From: Climacium dendroides
Lineage: Eukaryota; Streptophyta; Bryopsida; Hypnales; Climaciaceae
Direction: 5' to 3'
Length of the DNA: 64,000 nucleotides
Assembly (NCBI GenBank): GCA_950106755.1
Contig: OX467083.1
Span: 38,950,555 to 39,014,554 of the forward strand
The first letter of the stretch is position 1, and each line of letters begins with the position of its first letter. The notes under the pieces were generated by a model. That model did no database searches, was not told the origin of the DNA, and saw nothing but the letters and a program-made list of their open reading frames with translations. Shown one piece after another: positions 46,821-57,587 of the stretch. The position numbers were made by a program, and so were the translations under genes.

Positions 46821-46828
46821 CTATCTCA

Positions 46829-47055
46829 ACTTTCCAGAGTTTTTTTTCGATGATATCGATGTTGTTCCAGTATCAGCTGCTGTACCTGATTCCACAGCAG
46901 TAGAACACTATCCTGTAGCAATAGAACGGGATCCTGATAATAATGTCGAGATGCTCTTCCAGGATTCCGGAGGGTGTAAAGGATGTGATTCGAATTATGC
47001 ATGTCATTTGTCAAGGATCGAGAGGAATCTCTTTAATGTGTTAAAAAAGTGAGTT
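46829..47055 (+). other. Possible exon of unknown gene adjoining the palindrome
   Basis: An open frame runs from the palindrome edge (possible acceptor TTTCCAG at about 46831-46837) to AAAAAAG|GTGAGT-like sequence at about 47050. The peptide is acidic and contains DDIDVVPVSAAVPDS and a Cys-rich SGGCKGCDSNYACHLSR segment. I do not recognise the family. It could be a displaced part of the Crypton-like gene or a host exon. Confidence 0.4.
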
Positions 47056-47171
47056 TGAAGTAACATGTGTTCTCAAGTGATCGTTCAGGTAGTGTTGTAG
47101 TGAGTAATGTTGTGCATCTAAGGCAATCTTTCAGTAATTCTAAAACTCGAAGGATGGATGACTGACAATTT

Positions 47172-47636
47172 ATGTATGAGCACCTCAAGCGTCAACAACC
47201 TTCAAATGTTGGTACGGAAGGGGCTACTATTGATGTCAATGCTAAGAGTGTTCCAACTTCAATTGAAAGAACAAGTCCATCAAATGGTGAAGGCAAACAA
47301 CCTTTGTCTTTGCAATTTATAGATCAGGTGCCTTTTGCAAGGCCTACTTGTGGTATTGTTTTTGCTCAACTTGTCATTTCTAATGTTGAGCAAGCTGGAC
47401 AGGATTCTCAAATGTGTGAAGCAGGTGGTAGTAGGTTTGTCCCTGTTTTTCCTTCTTCTTTGCCAGGAAATTCAAGGCACTTTTCTGGCAAATCACAAGT
47501 TGATCAAGTCTGTAATTTCAATGCACCAATCAATTACGTTTTTAATATTGAGGGCATAAATTGTGATCCAACTGTTCTGCTAAGTGACATATTGAATTCA
47601 TTGGGAAAAATTGGAGCTCAGGCCAGTATTTAATCT
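47172..47636 (+). CDS. Unknown 153-codon reading frame, possible recombinase C-terminal exon
   Basis: The frame begins MYEHLKRQQPSNVGTEG and ends NSLGKIGAQASI. It has no known domain. Two observations tie it to the recombinase. First, FMYEHLKRQQPSNVG aligns without gaps to the end of the palindrome centre, FLTRELEYWKPSNVG, and shares the 10-base word AATGTTGGTA (44130-44139 and 47205-47214). Second, many Crypton proteins carry a Ser/Asn-rich tail with a short NxPINxxFNIEG-like hydrophobic stretch; here FNAPINYVFNIEG is seen. The link is an inference. The codon pattern looks more coding-like than the surrounding DNA. Confidence 0.4.
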
Positions 47637-48184
47637 AAAGCTGGTAGTGATCTTGAGGTAATGACTAATGAATTGAGCATCTTTTTCTAAGTGAATTTAA
47701 TTTTGCTGTTTTTTCTATCTAATGTTATTGAGTTTAATCTACCAATTACTTATGTTGAATAGTAATAGAATAGTAATAGAATCACATTGGAAGTGGAACC
47801 AATGCATGTACAAAGCTACTACAAGTTTCAAAATATCAAGATGCATACTTGCCAGAGAATTGTTAATGTGATCTTTTTTTGGATCATTTCGTCTTTTGTG
47901 ATGGAAGTTTTGCGTTCAATTTTCTAGTCACAAGTGTCGAGGCATGATCCTTTTCACAATTGTCTATTGGTTAGCAGGTATTGTCCTTGTTGTCAGATAG
48001 GAAAAAAGAGTCAGTAGAAGAAAATGAGGGCTGGAATTACGGGAAATAGCAGCCCTCCTCAAGACCAATCAAAATGTTACACGTGGCATTACCTCACCCT
48101 GGTTACTACTACGATTTTTAAAATTTTGAATGCATTGAGAACTACCTCACATTGCTTCAAGCACAATTCCAACTTATTCTTTGA

Positions 48185-48365
48185 TTTCATGAAAAGCTCT
48201 TCGTATACATATGGAATGACAAGAGGTAAAACAATCCATGTGGGATATGTTAATTTGACTTCACTATGAGTATTCAAGCTCTTACTAATTCTAATTAACC
48301 ACATGGATTGTTCTACCTCCTACCACCCCATAGTGAGCTTTTCTTCCATGAAGAATTATTAAGAC
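48185..48365. repeat. Imperfect inverted repeat
   Basis: AAACAATCCATGTGG (about 48227) and CCACATGGATTGTT (about 48299) are perfect complements. Weaker complementarity extends outward (CATGAAAAGCTCTTC versus GAGCTTTTCTTCCATG). It may be a decayed MITE. Confidence 0.55.
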
Positions 48366-48751
48366 AATTTGATATGAAGAAAAGACAAGACCATTTAATT
48401 CATTTTTGGACTCAATTAAAGTTTCCTTCACTTGAGATGAAGATGTCTTTGAATTTTTCAATTGTTCCAAAAATAATGATTTTAAAATGTATTTGAGTTT
48501 TTTTGAGCGTCAACTGGGGGTCAGTACTTTGGACTTAGGGTGAAGAAGAGAGTCAACCTTTTCACTGAGCCTTGGCTAGGTTCTCCATTTAGTCGTTTGC
48601 TCAACACATTTGGCCATGGTTAGCCATTATTTGGCCCTCATTGTGCATGAGGTGGAGAAACTCACAATGGTTGAACTAGGGCAATCATTGGATTTGTGCC
48701 ATTTGCTGAGTTGTTATATAGACACTCTAAATTTGTCTCACAAAGTGGGAC

Positions 48752-48985
48752 AAATAGGATAAAACGTAGATTCTCAAATGTAAAAGTAAATCTTGCTCCC
48801 TATTTTGTACTTCGTTTAGATATGTTCTAGATCTCTTCTACCTTATTTGGAATCTTTGATTGCAAATATGAATTTAAAATTTGCAAATTTTTTTATGTAT
48901 GAATTTTTTTTTTAAATTGTGTTTTTTCCTAGAACAAAATTCTTGCATTTTCACCCTGCTAGGCCAACTTTGTGGAATAGGTTTA
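48752..48985. mobile_element. Diverged relative of the 15291 MITE
   Basis: The core TTGATTGCAAATATGAATTTAAAATTTGCAAATTTTTT-type block matches the MITE interior, along with CTCCCTATTTTGTACTTCG and TTCACCCTGCTAGG at the ends. The termini and target duplication are no longer clear. Confidence 0.55.
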
Positions 48986-50014
48986 TTTTCCTACTTAATT
49001 TAGTTAGTTTTTAGCAATACTTTATTGTGATGCACCTTTTCTCTAGGCTAGGGGGAACTAATCCTTGCTTGACTCCAATTTGACCCTTGGAGAAAATATT
49101 TAAAATTTTTAATTTTCCACCTATAATAAAATTTAGAAATCTAGAATTCATTTTTACAGTCAAAGGCCTTAATCCCTAAATATCTAGAGTCTTCTTCAAA
49201 ATTGACAATTTAGGAAAAATCATCATGAAGTACTACTTGGAAGAATATTTTGGAATTCATATATAAATAAAAGTTGTAGATTTTGAGTTTTAGATTCAAT
49301 CTACATGGTTAAATTCACCAATGCTATCACCAATATTTTTTTTATAAACTTTGAAAGGGAAATTTGAAAGTTCCTTTGAAATTCAATTACAAGCAAAATA
49401 TTATCATTTTTTGAGTACTACTTGTTAAAATAGGTTTGAAATGAGATTCTCTCCATATGGTGATTTTTTGAAATTTTTCTAATCTTTAAATCTATGACCT
49501 CATTTTTGCAAATTCAATTTTGAATTAGAGTTAATGCAATTTTGGCTTGGTCAAATACTTGACAAACTTCCACATTTGTACTTTAAGAAAAATATGTACT
49601 TTATTAGTACTAAATCCAACCATTATTTAGGACAACAACTTAATAAAGTATCTCTACAAATTAGGATGACTTTCATCCAAGCAATAATGAGGGTGAAACT
49701 TGAGTTTCAATCTGTTAATCATCCAAAAATTGGACATCAGAGCACTTTAGGGTTAAATAAACTAAATGAGGTATAGTAGATAAATCAATCAAGCAAAAAG
49801 TAGGGGATCTTTTTTTACATGAACTTTATAACAATTTGAGGAGAACGAGCAAAAGGAGTCAGTTCACCTAAGCCTTTCTTCTACATGTAGAATGTAAATC
49901 CAATATTGTAGGTGAAGAACACTATAATCATGTAACCAGAAGTTATCAAATGGTAAGCACTTACTACCTCTTTTGAGTGCATAGTGACACTTTGGAAGCA
50001 TATACCAAAAAAAT

Positions 50015-50215
50015 TCTAGAAAATTTCAGATTTCAAAAAGTCTCCAAAAATTCAGATTTGACAAAAAAAAATTTGTAGCAAAGTCTGTCTTGAAATTTTC
50101 AGATTTCAAAAAAGTCTCGAAATTTTCAGATTTCAAAAAGCCCTAAAAATTTCAGATTGTACAAAGTCCTAAGAAATTCAAATTTCATAGAAGTCTTGAA
50201 AATTTCAGCATTGAG
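50015..50215. repeat. TTCAGATTTCAAAAAGTC tandem array
   Basis: Six or seven imperfect units of about 28-34 bp of the form GAAATTTTCAGATTTCAAAA repeat in tandem. Confidence 0.65.
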
Positions 50216-50274
50216 AGAATCAAAAAGAAAATTGTAAACAAAAACATTCAATACGTGTGCTCCCAAAGTAAGCA

Positions 50275-52850
50275 CTATGTTAAAATCATATGAACTATAC
50301 AAAATTCTCTATGCCAAAAACTACATTGTGAGGTCATTCGCAATGTTGCGATCTCCATACACCACTGGAATAAATATAGATGGACAACTTGTAGTAAGTG
50401 TGTGATGTGAGTTCGTTCCCATGATGTCTTTGTGGAGAAGTAGATTGTCTTGAGATGTGTCAAGAACAATGATTGGTTCATGAACTGGTGGTATAGGTAT
50501 GCCACTTGTAAGAAAAAAATCACGAGAAATAGAGAAAAATATGAGTGAAGAGAACATGAAACAAAGATGAAGACAAAGTAGTAGAGAAATAGAAAAAGGT
50601 AAAGGAACTTGAAAAATACTTGGAATATTGTACTCATGGACTACACCTTCACGTGCCTCATCAAGCTCTATAGCAAGATGCTGTTGACCCAGGTCTGCTA
50701 GTTGAGAGTCGGGGTTGGTGTGCTTAAAAAAATTTGCGTGACATCTTGCATCTCCACGGATTGTGGATTCATCATGCATTTCCAAAGTGTCGTTGCTCTG
50801 TTGAACTCTATGCCTCTTTGGTAGACTAGCAAAACCCATAAAGTAGATGGTATGTATTGTTACGATTGGAGTATAGAGAGGAGAGTCCCATGAAGAGTAT
50901 TCCCTAGTTGTTTTCGCAATTTAAATCTGTAATATGTAGCGACTCGCTCAATCAAATTCTTGTGAGTGAGAACAATACAGTTTTTAGCGAAAGGAGTCTC
51001 GTACTTAATGTGCTCCTCACCTTCCTTCAACTAGTTCTGTCCTTTGTCTTTGCTACAGTAACCAAACATTCCAATATAAATGTGGAGGCTTGTATTACAA
51101 AAAACCTTAGTTAGGATGTGATGCCCTACTAGGGCTTTCTTTGGATCATCCCATCAAAGTACTGCTTTAAAGTTTTGTTGACCCTCGTGTTGACCATGGC
51201 AATGGAAGATATAAGAAGTTTGCACACCATCTGCAAATGGCATCTAAGCAAGCCATTGCCATGTTTGATGGAACAAAGGTTTGATATACATTCTCTTTGA
51301 AGAAATTCATCAATCTTTTCAAGAATTCCAATGGATACGTCGTCATTGCCTACAGAAATTGTAACACTTATATCCATTTCTTTTGGTGGAACAGGAGCTC
51401 GAGTGTGAGGTTTTTGAGGAGAGGCAACCTTTGGCAAAATAGGTTTTTTAATTGGAGTCTTACTCACAGCCTTCATCTTTGAAGTTGAAGTGGAGGGCTT
51501 TTGAGTTTTTGATGTTGTAGGCGTCTTAGAAGGACAAGCCTACTGTAGAACAAGTAGTTCCTGAGAAGGACATGGTTGCAATGAAGGTGTAGGCAATTGA
51601 GTTCCATGAGTGTCCTCAGATTTCATTTTGCTTTTGCTTATATGCATGAAAAGCCTTTAAGAACTTGAGACATGGAGGGTGCCAAATGTGATAGGAATGG
51701 CTTATTAAAACCCTGCTCAAATGAAATGAAAAAGGAAACTATCAAACTCTACACAAGCATTGAGAAGCAAAAAAAGTAGTCCATTGAGAAAGGTAATGAA
51801 GAAACATATTCCAAGCAAATTTGTTTTTTGCATCACACAAGTGTTACAAATGCCTCACAAGTTGAAGCTAACAAGAAGCTTCAGATGGTAGATTATGCTA
51901 ATGCTAGTACCTCTATGCTGTGCCACTAAGCTATGCTGCTAAGCTACTTCTAAACATTGCAAAACTTGCAAAACCTGGTAATCCTTTTATCAATTTATCT
52001 GCAACCCTACCTACAAAATCAAGAGTTATATTCAACCTAATCTCAAAAACCAAATCTCAGCAACTGAACACCACACTAAAACCAACAAACCCGAAATTCG
52101 GAACCTCTAAAACTCCAAAATCAAACCAAACCCAACATTTAATTCACTTGTGCCTACGTTACCTACAAACATCCAATCTTTACGCTCAACTCCTATTGCA
52201 CAAAAAAACATCGAAACCCACCCTAAAACCAACCAACCAATATCCTCGAACCTCCCAAATCCAAAAATCAAATAAAACCCAACAAACATCCAATTTACCT
52301 TTGCATCTGTCTCTCCGCATTGTTCGCTCATAAATTCCACAATTACTGACTACAATGCATTTTCAGAGAAGCTCGAAGCACAAGAAGGGTTTAGAGTAGC
52401 AAAAAACAAAATAGTGCAAATGAATCATCTTACCACTCAAAGTTCTTGATTTGGAGAGTTGGATAGTGGCTTCACAAGTTGTGTTCCTCCGCAACTCAAC
52501 CATTACAGAAGGAAAACCTAAAATGTAACGTTTGAAAGAACTGCAAATTAAACTAAATACACATTGCACTAAGCTCATTGTGCAAAGCACATTGCACAAA
52601 GGCGAAGCCGACTCTTAAACAGATGAACCCTAGCACTATAGACGGCTCAGATATTCTGCCAATGGACATTGATAGTAAAAAAATTTGCTCTCTTTTTAGA
52701 TTGATGGCATTGGGAAGGGTCAATTTAGAGATCGATGGCGGGAATTTGCACTACAGATTTTCTTATGAATTTATAATCAACGGCTTGGGAGGGGTCCTTG
52801 AATTCTGCAAAATGTCACATACTTTTTTGAGGCAGAAGGCTAGGTAAGAA
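50275..52850. other. Possible decayed gene or element of unknown type
   Basis: Several frames stand out. The minus-strand frame 50321-50839 starts MGFASLPKRHRVQQS and runs about 75 polar residues before becoming a hydrophobic low-complexity string. That is plausibly one true exon ending near 50620, followed by non-coding sequence. The minus-strand frame 51129-51476 has a Pro/Lys-rich start and then IDEFLQREC...HGNGLLRCHLQMV. The plus-strand frame 51920-52333 is Thr/Lys/Asn-rich and probably spurious. No domain is recognised and no exon chain can be defended. Confidence 0.3.
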
Positions 52851-55800
52851 CAAGTTGCTTGCCTCTTTTTAGTACCTTGTAAATCCAATATTGTAGGTGA
52901 AGAATACATTCTGAATTTAATTTTGAAAAATAATTTTAGAGATAAATGATAAAATTTATAGAAATTGTCTACTAAAAAATCAAATTTTGGGATTGAAGAA
53001 AAAATATATTGCTTTAAAATTTTATTTTTAGCATATGTGAAACTTTATTTTTTGAAAAATAATAAATATTTAATAGAGTGCATATCACACCCTTATCTCT
53101 TTAGAGTGCCTAAAGTGCCTCAGTGAGCAAGGGGAACCTTGGAGGTGACTTTTCAAGCCTTGCAAAAATTTAAGAAGGGAGAAATGAAAGACTTGAACAA
53201 ACAAAGTGCAATAACACCTTTAATTAGAAAAATATGATAAAATATCTTATATCTTTAGAAAACCCTTGAGAATACGTTTCCAACCATCTAAAGAACGTAT
53301 GATTTGAACTAGTTGGACAGAAGTTATGGCCTTTCAAAATTGGTGGTGTTATGAGGTGCTGAGACATTTAAGGACTAGGAGGGAGAGGTTCCTAATGAAT
53401 CCTTCAACAAAATATGACATGTAGCATATCATTGAAATCCTAAGAATACAGAGAAGTTGGAATGACAAACACTACAAGGTTCTAAGCTATGAACCTAAAG
53501 TTATGGCCAAGAGAAGAGTTGTGGTGAAGGTGTGACGCCAATTTCCAATGAATCCAAATCTTTATAGGGCCATAATTTTGTGAAAATTTGGCCAAATGAG
53601 ACAAATGTGTAGTCTATCGGCATCTACTTGTTGCATAAATATCAAGAATGGACTTGCATGTAAGATTTGGAGCTTCGATTGCAAATTTATGCCGTTTGAA
53701 AGTATGAGAGTCCAAACAAGGTTGTAATTTGGTGATTTTGGTTGAAAATGGGTGGTCTTTTAAAACCAATGTGGATTTTGGAATTACCTTTGATCCACAA
53801 GGGAGGGATTTGCTAAATCTCACAAAAATACTATAGAAGGGGTTGATCTCCCTTTTCACTCCCGTTTAGAGCCTTGGTGATTCCTGGTGACTCAAGATTG
53901 GTAATGCAACTTCACCATTGGATCCAATGCATCATGGGATACTTATATAGGTGTCTCATGGCATTGGTTAGATGAAGTTCCACTCCTTGTTAGGCCATTT
54001 TTGATGTAATCCAAATTGTGAGTCCCAATTAGTCCCAATATAAAAGTAACAAATATACAATAGACTTAGTATGGAGTAAAGTGACATTTAAAGGCAGTTA
54101 GCACTAGTGGGGAGTAGTGCCTCCATTGAGTGCTTGAACATCTATGGAAGTTTCACCTTATGTCATCAAGTGGCATGTCAGATGACATGTAATTTTTTTC
54201 AATTAGGTATTCAAATAAAAAATTATACTACCAAAAAAATTAGGACAATTGTGGCATTTTTGGAGCATCTTTTTTAAAGCCCTCAATCCCCTCATTGACT
54301 TTTGAAATTTGATATATATGTAATTAATAAAATAAACCATAATTTTTTTTCCCAAAAAATCAAATTTTTAGTTTTCAAGGGAAATCGCAAGAAACACTTG
54401 ATCTTTTTTCTATCCCTTTAGCTTGGACAAGTGGATTTTTTTGTTCATAACTTTTGTGTCATATGTTAGCTTTATATGAAATTTGAAATTAATGTACATA
54501 TGATAGTTGCAGATTTTTAATAATTTTTTTAATTTAAAAAAACTATTTTACTATTTTAAAATAGCCCCTACTTAGATGTCTATCATGGCTATTTATAGGG
54601 ATTTTAGTACTATTTTTTAATTCAAAAATGCAAATTTGAAGCTCAAAATTGGAATACAAGGACTTCTACTAAAGTTACACAAGTTTTTGAAAAGGTTTTC
54701 TAAAAATGATAAATTACCCACCTTCTATATGTGCTCAAAGTGTACTTCCTTTGTGCAAGTGCAGAGAATAATATTGTTTTTTTAAGGCATGAAAATGATT
54801 GGGAAGGAATACCTTCGAGTTAAGAAAAATGGGTTTTTGAAAAAAAAATTTATAATATTTCCTAAAAATCAAACATCAAAGTGTCTATTTTCTTGGTATT
54901 TTTCATTGTCTTTTTTTTATTCATAAATTTTAGAGATAAAATTTTTAGCTCTAAATTTTAAGGCATAAAATATTTTCAATGATTTACAAATTATCCATAA
55001 TTTTCTTTTATTTAAAAAAAATTTATTCCAAAAGTCATAGTAATCACTACAATAGGCTATTTTGAATAAAAAACAGTTCATGTTTCTTGTAACAATCTTC
55101 AAATCAAATTCTAAGAGGAATCAAACATTGTTAACTATGTCAAGGCTATTTTGAGAAAAAAAAATTCTTTTAACTTCAAACTTTGAAGTGAAAGTTCTTA
55201 AGAATTTCACATATTCTAAATGTTTGTCTTTAACTTTTAACTATTTGGATTTCAAATGAAAAATTTCCTCATTGTACAAGAAATCAATCAAATCATAAAA
55301 AAAATGACTTGTGTATTGCCAATTCACCTAATCTCCTTGCATTGCAGGGTGATTTAAAGTAAACTACACTCGAAAATTTTGCATAAGTGTACTTGGACGG
55401 TGAGGGGTTAAACCAAGCCAGATTTGAGGGATTTCTACACTGCACATTTCGCTTCTGTCTATCTTGTCTATTGCTTGACTGTTTGAAATGGTACCCTTAG
55501 CAGATTTTACATCAATATGCAAGCAAGTACGAAAAGAGAACTGAGTATTTTTGAACTGGAGAGGCTTTAAGTTAAGTGTTTTTTATTCCTTGAAACACAT
55601 GGACAATTTCCATTAATAAAAAGAAGCAGTACAATTTGATGTTAAGGTTTGACTTCCCAAGCTGTTTGATTTTTTTTGTAATAATCTATTTTCTAGATGA
55701 CCATGGTCTTCTGTAGGTAGTTGTCATTATAATTATACGGAAGTAAAGTAACTACGGTACTCTAGCTATTGCAAGTTGACAGAACAATTACAACGAGACC

Positions 55801-56060
55801 CAGAAGACACAAGTGAGAAACACACGCCATGCCAATCTAGTGTGAAAATGGGTAAACCACAGAGAACAGGAGTAATTGCACAGCTCATAACCATGAAGAA
55901 AATTATATGAAAAATAAGATTCATTTGAGGGAAATTTGCAATTACGAAATGTTCCAAAACAATGCTACCATTTGTTCCGAAGTTATTTTCTAAAATACAA
56001 CAGCTAGTGTTTCTCGCTCAAAATTCTTAAATCCTTCTATGACAGCTGATATATCCCAGC
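52851..56060. other. Unassigned AT-rich sequence
   Basis: This is predominantly AT-rich DNA with oligo-A/T runs. No coding region, terminal repeat pair or RNA gene was recognised. The short minus-strand frames at 53614-53859 and 55766-55957 have no visible domain. Confidence 0.5.
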
Positions 56061-56501
56061 ATTGTTCCCAGGTTCAACACAATTTCATCTAGCAACGCAA
56101 GGAGAGGGGTCGGATGTAACTAAAACACCAATTCACAGCGTCAACAGACTCGAAGAGGAATTAAATACATGCAGAATTAAATTCGTATCATTCAATGCAA
56201 GTTGCTACCAGCATGGGGATGCAACCACTAGGGTGACTGTAGCAACTAAGACGATGAGGAGCTGCGAGGTCCAGCTGAGTCCTGGGATGGCCGAGGCAGA
56301 GTTTGCTTTCGGAGCGTCGGCAGCAGCGGCCGTTTGGTTCACCGAGCCATCAGCATTCAATACTTGCACGGCGGCCTTCATGCCTTGAACGCAATGCCCC
56401 GGCATATCACAGATTACATAGCCTTGCCCAGAGAAGCTGAATGTATACTGCGCACACCAGCACAGAGTTCCAGTATAGAACGACATTAGTTCAATTGTCA
56501 A

Positions 56502-57428
56502 TTAACCCCTAAATGCTCAACTGCATTTTTTGGGGGGCATTATAGCAATTTCGGGCAGCCCAGTACAAATGGAGTTTTCTTTGAAATGTTCACACAACAT
56601 GTGCCCAAGGAGTAGCTTTAAGACCCAACAATTTTCATAACTTTTGATTACACGGTTAAAAAGTTATTGCATGATATGTCATTTTCAATGTTCGACGGGC
56701 AGCTCAAAAAAATTCTGAAAAATCACTTTTTAAAAAAATAAAAAATTTGGAATTGGTTTTATACATGAAAAGCTTCAAATCATTCCATTTTGATTTATCA
56801 GATGAAAGTTACGAGCAAATTAAGTTTGCAGGCACTTATGGATTCTGGACTTTAAATTAAACTTTGGAATCCTTTATTGAATTCAATTTTCAATATTTTT
56901 TGAAAAAAATAAAGTTCTAGGATATATATTTTATATTACAACATGAAACCATTGGGATTCTCATTTTTCAGTTCCATAAATAAATTCTTAATAATTTAGT
57001 GTTCTGAATGATTATCGATTTCTTTCTACTTACTTTTTTTTCCTACATGTTGTACAATTTCAAATGATCTCAAATTTTTTGAGCACATAGCCAACTTGCC
57101 TTTAAAAATGAATTCAGAGAGTAACCACCATTTGGGGCATTTTTTCATACAAATGTGACCTTGTAAAGTGCAGTTACTTGGTTTTTTTGCACAGGACAAA
57201 AAAAGATAAATTTTTGTAAATTCAAAATTTCAAATGCTAATATCTTGCAATCTACATGGTGGAAATTTCTGAAATTTTTCCCACATCTTCTTAAACAAGT
57301 GTACTTCAAGATCCTACGGTTACATGTGTCTAAAAAAGTATTTTTTCCTAAAATTTGGTACTTGTCCAAAAAATGGCAGTTTTGGAGTGTTTTTGTTGAA
57401 AACATAGTCCAATACATTTAGGGGTTTA
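56502..57428 (+). mobile_element. TTAA-bounded element, copy D, in the phytocyanin intron
   Basis: The left end is TTAACCCCTAAATGCTC and the right end ATACATTTAGGGGTTTA. The right TTAA has one substitution (TTTA). This long copy includes the GGGCAGCCC...GTTCACACAACATGTGCCC and GTTAAAAAGTTATTGCATGA segments shared with copy B. It lies in intron 2 of the phytocyanin gene, ending about 55 bp from the exon 3 acceptor. Confidence 0.7.
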
Positions 57429-57431
57429 GGG

Positions 57432-57587
57432 TCAATTTCATTAAATTGGCGACATTCCACCGGCCCAAAATTGTGACACATATCTTCACGAAGGTCTAAT
57501 TTCATGCCACAAATTAGGAAACCTATAGATTTGGGTTTCCTGTTCAGGCCCCGAAGTCTCGGAATATCGCCAAATTAACGAAATTGA
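57432..57587. mobile_element. MITE, GAATTTCATTAAAATGGC family, copy 2 (short)
   Basis: The left end TCAATTTCATTAAATTGGCG and the right end CGCCAAATTAACGAAATTGA are inverted repeats with two mismatches; inside lie GACATTCC / GGAATATC. At 156 bp it is about half the length of copies 1 and 3. It abuts TTAA element D within the phytocyanin intron. Confidence 0.7.

Larger units (their letters stand above)
40989..46828. mobile_element. Giant palindromic Crypton-like element
   Basis: Two arms, 40989-43679 and 44143-46828, are reverse complements around a unique centre of 463 bp (axis near 43911). Paired coordinates sum to 87822 from 41002 to 43679, that is, without any indel. The only gap is 5 bp (cagta at 41000-41004) near the outer edge. 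The left arm plus the centre carries a Crypton-type tyrosine recombinase gene; the right arm repeats its upstream part in reverse. Each outer end holds a 60 bp hairpin. Both arms contain a 30 bp minisatellite. No flanking target duplication is evident: the left flank is ...TTAATTA and the right flank is ACTTTCC.... Confidence 0.85.
44143..46828 (-). pseudogene. Inverted partial copy of the Crypton-like gene (right arm)
   Basis: This is the reverse complement of 40989-43679. It carries the same upstream exons (44716-45189 region), core exon (44314-44630) with the IRGQSE arginine, and the intron, then stops at the centre before the second Arg, His and Tyr. It cannot encode an active recombinase. 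The predicted peptides from 44310-45355 are identical to those of the left arm. The first difference seen going outward is a Val/Ala change in the minisatellite-flanking frame at about 46110-46120. Confidence 0.85.
47637..50270. other. Unassigned AT-rich sequence with repeat relics
   Basis: There is an inverted repeat at about 48185-48365, a relative of the 15291 MITE at about 48752-48985, and a short tandem array at 50015-50215. Otherwise I see no supportable gene. Confidence 0.5.

Noticed and set aside
51920..52333. 137-codon plus-strand Thr/Lys/Asn-rich frame
   Set aside because: It has biased A+C composition with opposing open frames on the other strand. There is no domain and no splice partner.
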